A DNA stretch of 64,000 nucleotides from Cliona cf. orientalis. Lineage: Eukaryota; Porifera; Demospongiae; Clionaida; Clionaidae. A program made the translations under genes and the position numbers. Below, one piece after another: positions 46,967 through 55,900 of this stretch (positions within the stretch are counted from its first letter, which is position 1; each line of letters opens with the position of its first letter). The DNA lies in contig OZ005693.1 of assembly GCA_963930775.1 (NCBI GenBank), forward strand, positions 6,820,001 through 6,884,000, read 5' to 3'. Under the pieces are notes generated by a model. It ran no database searches. It was not told the origin of the DNA and saw only the letters and a program-made list of their open reading frames with translations.

Positions 46967-49900
46967 GTAATATTTTTAAGGACCAACAAACAAATTTCTA
47001 GGGGGAGGGGGGCAAAAGCCCCCCCCCCCTGAAATAAACCCTGCATGTAGAGTATGCATGCAACCACTAGGGCCAAACACTACACAATGGGTAAGCCACA
47101 AGGGGGGCACACTACAAGCGCAAGTGGTGCTACCATTGTTCTACAGTGTTAGTATGTATGTATGTATGTATGTAGGTATGCAGTAGGTATACACTACCTA
47201 CACATGAGCTACTGTAGTATGCTTTCGTCATCATGGCGCCACACCCACAGAAAATCTAGTCATTGCTATGCATGGACATAGTGCTTTCATACTATCTAAG
47301 TGCAGGTACTATTCTACAATTGAAATACATGTAAGGATAGCATTTTACTACTAACAACAATAAAATCTCAAGTGTCGTAGTACTAACCTTGAGCCTTTAC
47401 ATATGCCACAAGGACCTGGTGTGCCCCACCAGTGAGTTGTCTGAACCTCTCAGTAGTCTCAACATTCCACAAATTATCCGTATCTTCATTCATTATGTTC
47501 ATTTGCTTCTTTTCGTGGGGATAAATATTATACAGTGAACAATGCACAGCTTGAGCAGGATACTGACAAAAATCTTCTGGAAATGGATTTAGCTGACTAG
47601 TCACGTACCAGTGCAAATCACCATAATCAATATGAAGAACTTGACACTGTTTAACGCCCTGGTCTTCAGCGATATTAATGATGAAACCTCGATACCATTT
47701 ATCGTCTTGAGGTGACTGCACACAACAAAGATCACCAATACGTTCAGGAATCTCAGATGGCTTTACATAGCCCTTGCTAAAGTAATTGGGCAAAGTGTTA
47801 CATATATCATTCATCTGCTTAGCACATGATTCTTGGACAGGACGAACATAAAAGTTCCCAGGACTCATCACACTGCAAACATGAACAGCAAATTTCCCCG
47901 ACTGTTCAACTCGAATGAACATAGGTGAAAGAGCTTCTGATCTTTTAACGGTGTCATCAGAAGATTGCTTAGTATGGCAGGTGTCTGATAGAGGATTGGG
48001 AGAGCTCAGGGATAAACAATCCTGCTCATCTGAATGAATTGAGGGCTCAGAGTTTTCTGCCGCCTGATTCAATATACTTTTTGACAATGACTGTTCATCA
48101 GTCCTTACAGGTATTGCTAGTCCAAAGGATTGCATCATAGAGAGCAAACTAACATTTGCACATGTCTTCTTTTTCGTGTAGGTTACAACACTGTCAGCTG
48201 AGATACTTGAAGGGAGAGCTGACAGTGATTCTGAAGAAAGCAGTGCTTGTAGTGGCACACATATGTCTACTTCAACCTGATTTCCTTTCAGCCAATGATA
48301 TACAATGAGATCAACTGGTTTTTCAAAAACGATACTTTTTATCCAAGTTAAAACTTGTGGGTCACTGTCAAGTGAATGATCACCTGAACCATAACAAAGT
48401 GGGGTTAAATCAACACCAGCCAGTGAGCACTGCAATGCTTGACGAGGAAACAAGGAAAATCGTTGATCAAGAACACGAATTCGATGAAGGGGTAAACTCT
48501 CATGATTACCATAATCCACATATTCTACTATGAATGATAAATCGTCATTAGGCATTGATCCTAAATTGCAAAATAATATAATTATGATAAGAAAATGGTA
48601 GCCACAAACTAACAAGTTAATCGACATCATACTAATCTTAAAGGGAATGATATTTACTTGGATGTGACACCTACTAATTTTTAGTCCATAAGCCAGCAGT
48701 CCAAAGTATTACCGCACCCTCGCAAAAGAGGACCCATAGGTAGTGCACCTTACATTGGGCCAAGACTGGGGGGATGGGCCGATATTTGAGGTATCACTAC
48801 TATTCATTTCAGCCTTATTCAAGTATGGTTACCGATCATGGCTATCAGGCCGATACTTCACCGTGTCTCCTTGACGATAGCCGTATTAAGTGGGCATGGT
48901 TACGATCGCTAGCCATGCACGATCATTTGTTGTGATGAAACGTGGCATAAAGCTAGCTAGGCTTATAGTTTTACGGGTATTTGGCATCCATCTTACATGA
49001 AGTTCGGTCCCCATAAACCAGCTATTTGTGCTGTGTTTTCAAGGAGAGTCACACATGGGCGCATATTTGAGTAAACATTAGACCTTAGCCGGAAATTGAG
49101 CCCAAAGCGAGGGGTGGGCTGATATTCTGTAGTGGACCTTCTTTTGCGAGGGTATGGTACATACATGTACATTGCAGATCCAGGAAATGCATTAGGTGCC
49201 ACATTTTAGTGCATGCAATTTTCAATGTTTTTTCCTTACTTGTTCCATCTAGACCATCTTTCACTTCTAGGAACCCAAAAAAGATCAAAAGACAGAGCAA
49301 CTCATCTGCTTTTTACCGCTATAACCTGGAGACATCCACAAACTCTGCGGCGGTTGCTTCTGTATATGTTACTCGCAAGCGCTCACAAGAAGGCCGTTAA
49401 AGCTTTCATAACCAGTCTCTTATGTCATCATGACAGCTCTTAGTTAACAGAGTAAGTGCACACACAACTACAGAGATGGAATGAGGACATATACATGTAA
49501 ATTGACTGAGTAGTTATCTCTGCACCTCAAAGGTTAGCTTCAAAGCAAAGGCTAAACCCGAGGCCTATCTTATCTAGGTAGTGGAACTAAAACCTTCAAT
49601 CCTCCCAGCCTCTCATCACCCTATACCCATCGATATCTAACAGATTGTGTACATGTATATTATGTGAATGACATGTATGGGGTAGGGGTGAGAGAAAGAT
49701 AAAGAGGGGGAAGAGTTAAAGTTGGGACTCGGAGTAAGTGTTAGTTTTTTTAACCTCCCACTAAAATGTTGTTCTAGTCTTATAGCAGCACAAGAGCTGT
49801 TTAATGGTATTTAATTCATTGGAATCCATCCAGGAAAACCAAAACATGACATTTCTAGCACGAGGCACTTTTTGTGAGCGCAATTGCCACAGAGCTCATG

Positions 49901-52900
49901 TACGTCTCCAGGATAAAGGACTTGAATGAACAGAAATAGAAGAGTTGCTCTGCTTTTGGAGTCCTAGAAGTGAAAATTGGTCTAGATAGAACAGATAAGA
50001 AAAAATGCATGTAGGTAAAAAATAGCAAAAATGCATGCACCAGAATATGATATTGAATACACTTCCTGGATCTGCAACAATTGGACCGCTTGTGAATTAA
50101 ACTTACTGAATGTACAGATGCTAGGCAGTATATAGTTTACATATTTCAATCCATATAGCCAGGTACCTTCAACAGCAGTTACTTCAGCTCTGTACCAATA
50201 ACCATCTTCACTGAATTGAGCACAACAAACATCACCAACCTTCGGAGGTGATACGGAATCAAAATAGCGAGCATCATCACTTTCGTAAAATTCACTAAAA
50301 GAAAGAAACAGTACAGTAAGAACAGTGTTGCAGCAACACTAAGAAAACCAAAGGGAAGTGGGATAACCTTTACACTTCACTTTTATAAATTCACCTTAAA
50401 GTCCAATAAACATGGTCTCAGCTGGCAAGTGTGCACAATTGTAAAGCTTGCATCATTATACACATATAATATCACAAATAGTACGGTACTACACCCTCAA
50501 GGAGACAAGTTTTTATCAAGCCATCTAGTGGAGTATGGTGCTAGAAATTTTCCCGACATACTGTTTAAATTGCCTCCAATCCTGCTGTTTGAACGGCATT
50601 GTTATCAAATTAATATAGCTGGCGAAGGACATTGCTAAAATTTTTTATGTGTAAAACAGCATCTCCAGCTCGCAATGAAGCTAGGTTCAGTTGGTATGCT
50701 GCAGTGTATACAATAGTAGACAGTGTGATGGACTTAAGGGATGGCAACGACTTTCTACGATGGTGGACGTACCATCTGTGCCAATTCCTCTCATCTTTGC
50801 TACGCAAGTACCGTATAGCAGGAAACTTTCGAGGGAGAAAACTTTCACGAATTTTGCAATTTTTCAGCCATCCGCGAAAGTTTTCTCCATGAAATTCTAG
50901 GCATGCCACACCCATTATGCGACCAATTTTAATATTCCACGAATGTTTTCTCAGCAAAATGTTCCTTTCCTGCCGATCCGCGAAAGTTTTCTCCCTCGAA
51001 AATTTTCCGCTATACGGTATGTCTAACTCAGAAAATTCTATGTATTCAGAATCACAAATTTGACTTGTTCTAGTTCGAGCACTAACACTAATACGTGCAT
51101 ATACTAGAATCAGAAAAGACCCTGTGCCAAGTACGTCAATTTCTGGCTGTCAAGTGTTAAACAATGAGATTTACATCCTCTGTTGCATGATCTACGTACC
51201 TTTCATGTACTGCCAATTGTTCGGTAACTGTACAATCAGTGGTTTCATCTAGCAATATAGCAAAATGACGAGACTCTGATTTCCTTCAAAATGCATGTTT
51301 CAATCACTCCAGACAACAAACATCATCTCTTGTATTTAGTATACAAGCGATTCTTTGCTATTTCATTTCACATTAATTCCAATCAGTCCCAGCGAATCAA
51401 CTAGAGGTTCAAAATTATTGGTAGTATGAGCTCGAGGAATTCTGTTTGCTTTAGATGGGATCCTGGGATTTAAAGTACTTCAAATATTTTTAGTAGTTAG
51501 GCCAGACCAATTAAATAAGTTGTTGCACAGATTCGCTCGCTCCAATTTTTGGGCAAACAGAAAAAAAAAAAATTAAGTTGGGTGGAGCTTATGTACAGTA
51601 GAGTGGTTTTTGTATTCTATCTTGATTCTTTGGTCCTAGATAATCACATTAGTCTGTCTTAATTAGATTGTGGTCTATAACCACACCCCAATTAATTGCT
51701 TTTTTTTCTCTTTTTCTTCGATCGCTCGGTCCAATTTTTACCTCACAATATCCGAGCAACAACAAATTAAATTGGTCTGGCCTTAGCGTTCCATTTTTAG
51801 CTTCAAATCATCTTTGTAGGCTGCATAACCTTCGTATGCTTTATAACCTTAAGTAAGCCTGCTGCATGGTATTGTATTCTAAGTGCTATGAGAAAAAGGT
51901 TGAGTTTCTGACACAGGATATAAAACATTCCCTGAATAATCATTTCCTTGATGCTTATAATTTGGAAGTTCCTATTCTTTAACAGCCTTGAGGAATTGAA
52001 GAAAGGACATTGTTTTATGAAAGAGTGCTTGCTAAAGCCATATCGAGCAGCAGACAAGACTGTCTTCTACTCATGGTAATTGCTCTATTGATAGCACAGG
52101 TCAGAGGAAGGTGAGTGGTAATCGCTCTATTGATATCACAGGTTGGGCTGACCAGTCCCAACCATGCAGTGTAGGCAGAGCCCTGGCGTGATAAGAATCT
52201 GTCAATGCAAGGATGTAGGCATAATCTTCAAAGTGGGGGGTTTGTGATAACTGCATGTAAAGTGCACGAACAATTTTTTCCCTATTTGTTGCATGAAGCC
52301 GTATAACATCAAAGGCGCCACTATGCCAATATATGCGATACTGTACTGGCACGGGTCACAGATATTGGCACAGTTCACTCAGAATATGGCACAGATCAAA
52401 GTTCACGAAGCACACTTATGGCAAAATCAAGCTACCTAGCGAGGCCTATCGTAGCCATACCTCGCCAACTGTCTGTTCATGGATCGGTAGTAACTCGGTC
52501 TTGGTCTTGGAGATAATCCAGCTCTGCCTTCGGTCCAAGTAAGTTTTGAAATCGAGCAGCCCGTTCTTTTAGAGCGTGGCCGAGTAAATTCACCGCGTGA
52601 TAGGCTTTTCTGAGGAGTCTAGTTTCTCTCTGGGGCACACAGCATGGAAAGAGGTCCTTCGCTAGTTGTTCATGCAACAAATTAGTTATTACACGGGCTT
52701 CTCTCGTGCCACACAGCAGATATTGGCACGTAGCTCCGTAAAGCACTCGGGCCTGCGGCCCTCGTGCTTTACGTCACTACTGTGCCAATATCTGCCGTGT
52801 GGCACTCGAGCCCGTGTAATAACTAATACATAGTGTCCAAAACCATTAAAATCGGATATTTCCAGCTACTACATGTGTATCTCATTTTAGTTGCACATTT

Positions 52901-55900
52901 TTACCCCGCGCACATGCGCAAGGGATAAAGTAATTGGTCGTGTCGTTGTCGTCATCATGAGCACAAAAATCGCCATATCTCGAGATGTAGGTATCTAAGT
53001 GACTCATAAGCACGACAAATCAATCGAATTTGGCGAAACACTGGCTTCAGTGTGCGTCAAATCGATGGACACGGTCCATGGGCATCACAAATAGTGCATT
53101 TTTGTTGGCTAACGTAGCCACGCCTATCGACAGTGCCTACTCAATACATAATGCATGCACACTGTGTTTTCTGCTCATGTGCACAACCAAGTATGTAGCC
53201 AAGAATAATATTATATGAATGACTGGTAAAGATTGTCGAAAGTAATAATGCTCTTGAAATCCATAGTCTATCCGCATCCGCTGATGGAGCAGACCTATGG
53301 AACCAATGTAAGACGGCTATATAATACTATTACCATAAACTATTGGAAGTATCAGTTCATATCTCCTAGTAGTCTAGATCTGGTGCAGAGAGAGTGCTTT
53401 TTGTCACCAGAACCTCCGGTAGCTACGTACAATTACATGTGTAATCAGCATTTCCACTAATAATATTATTTCTGAAATTTACCAAGTTATAGCCATACAC
53501 AAAAAAGCAACTGTATAGATTGCGCAATATGCGTGTGGGGTATGTGCTCTACAGAGCTCTAGTTGGCTATGCAACTACCACAGTGTCCCATGCAAGTGCC
53601 CACTCCTGGGTAAGCGATATGTACCACATTTCAACGGGGCCACTAATACTGTAGCAGCTTCCATAAAAACGTATGGAATTTTGATCCCAGGTAAGCGCCT
53701 ATGCAGGCCAAAATCATGAGCTCTACTACGATATTGTTAGATTGAGAATTTTACATTGTATCTACGTTTAACAATCCCAAGTATATAGTATACTATAGCA
53801 GACACGCACTCTTCTCTAACCAGTAGTGTGTGCTTCTGAGCAGGTTTTCCATGCATGCTATAGCCATATTTCCCCTAAGTATTCCTTTGATCTGCTCCAG
53901 TCTCATCTAGGAAAAATAGCATTTCTAGGATTCTAAATAGACATAAGATATCTGAACGAATTTTTGCCTCAAAAATTTCTCTCTGAAGAGGTTATAACAT
54001 ACCTAAGCTTTTGCCTGGTAAATCTGCTTACATAAAGAAACCAGCAGATAGTTGAAATATCAATATCCAGCAATAATTCACTTGTTCTTAATCTTATTTT
54101 CTAGCACCATATGTGTAAAATGAGCAGTTCAGCAGTCTTTAAATCTACCACGAAATCCAGGTTGACATTGTACTTTAATTCGTATCCTATAATAATATTA
54201 TTATTTGAAATACAGAGCATGCACACAGCACTCCACTGGTTTAACATTGCAAGAATGTTGCAACTGCTGTATTGTGTAATTACTGCTAAGGCTCGCCTCA
54301 AATTATTAGTCATAATATTATTATGATTATATTTTGTGGGGGGGGGGGGGGGGGGGGGGGGAAGAGGGGAGGGGGATCCCATGGATGACTTACTTTGTAC
54401 GTGCGTATATAATGTACGCGCTGCTGCCATGCATATACCATACCCTCGCAAAAGAGGGCCCACTACGGAATGTCGGCCCACCCCCTACTTTGGGCTCTAT
54501 TTCCTGCTAAGGACTCAAATATGCGCCCATGTGTAGCTGATGTTGAAAATACAGCTCAAATGGATGATATATTGAGGACTAAACTTCGAATAGTCTACCG
54601 TATATGTTCTAATATAGGCGCCGCCCTAATTTAGGCGCCCCTTGAGACCTGCGCAATTTTTTCGGTTCTAATTTAAGGCGCCTTTCCGGACATCAATTAT
54701 TTTTAGGCGGCGCCTATTTAATTGGAACGTATTGCCACATGCAACCGCTATATTGTCGATTGATCTGTCGAGCTAGCAGTTGATGTCAAACTAAGCTATC
54801 TCTTACGTTTATATGGACACTTACCTACTGCTTCGATGTCTTTCTGGAGTCAGAGACAACCGTTCTGATGGCTATGGTACCAACAACTCGAGCATGATTC
54901 AGCGATCAGAGTGAAACTTCCAAAAAGAATTGAAACTAGAACCATATTTTTTGTTGCTTTCGCCACTGTCATATTCACTGCCACTAAATAGTACTGGTTA
55001 GTAATAGCGCTTGAGCTCTGGCAAAACTTCCAGAAGCGTTCTAATTTGCAGCGCTTAGGCGCCCTTTGACCTGCTCGAGAATTTTTCGGTTCTAATTGGA
55101 GGCGCCTGCGCGATCTGTAATTATTTTTTAGGGGCGCCTAAATTAGAAAGTATACGGTATGTAAGATCGATAAGTAACCTGCAAAACAGCTGAAAAACTA
55201 GCCTTATGCCACGTTTCAGCACAAATGAACGATCATGCACAGCTAGCGATCGTAACCACGCCGGTTGTAGTCAATGACACATGGTGAAGTATCACAGCCG
55301 CCTTCGCTCTGGATTGGCAACCGTGCTTAAATAAGACTGAAATCAATAGTAGCTGCTGCTACTACTCAAATCATGAAGATAGGGTGGGTAATTTACCTGG
55401 GCTCTTTCGCGTCTTAACACAAGAATGACACCTCGAATATCGGCCCATCCCCCAATCTTGGCCCAATGTAAGGTGCACCGCCCATGGGGCCCTCTTTCGC
55501 GAGGGTACAGTATTAGTAAATAAATCATACAATAATGCTGCGATAACAGTCATCTTGCTTGTGTATGTAATCATCTTATTAGTGCTGTATACATAATATA
55601 TTATATTACTATGGAATTCTGGGGGGGGGGGGGGGGGGGGGGGGGATCCCAGTGCGCTCCCCCCTTTTCTATATGCAACCCTGCATACCCTGTGCACATG
55701 TGCAATCCATAGCTATAGAGATGATAATACTGCAATTCCGGAAATTTCAGCCAGCATGCCATGAGCAGACATTTCGACAACTTTTACCAGTGCATAACTA
55801 TTATATACACACTCCAATCTTGATTATGCAAACTTGAGGTGCAATGTAAATGCAGCATCCAAGTACAAATTGGGACCACAAGGTCAATTTGCGTATCCGC

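Noticed and set aside
48561-48630. Met-start extension of the 415-codon ORF at 47383-48630
   Set aside because: A caatttag acceptor at 48561 joins in phase to the exon at 50167-50294 and completes the Tudor barrel, so the upstream hydrophobic stretch is intron, not a signal peptide.
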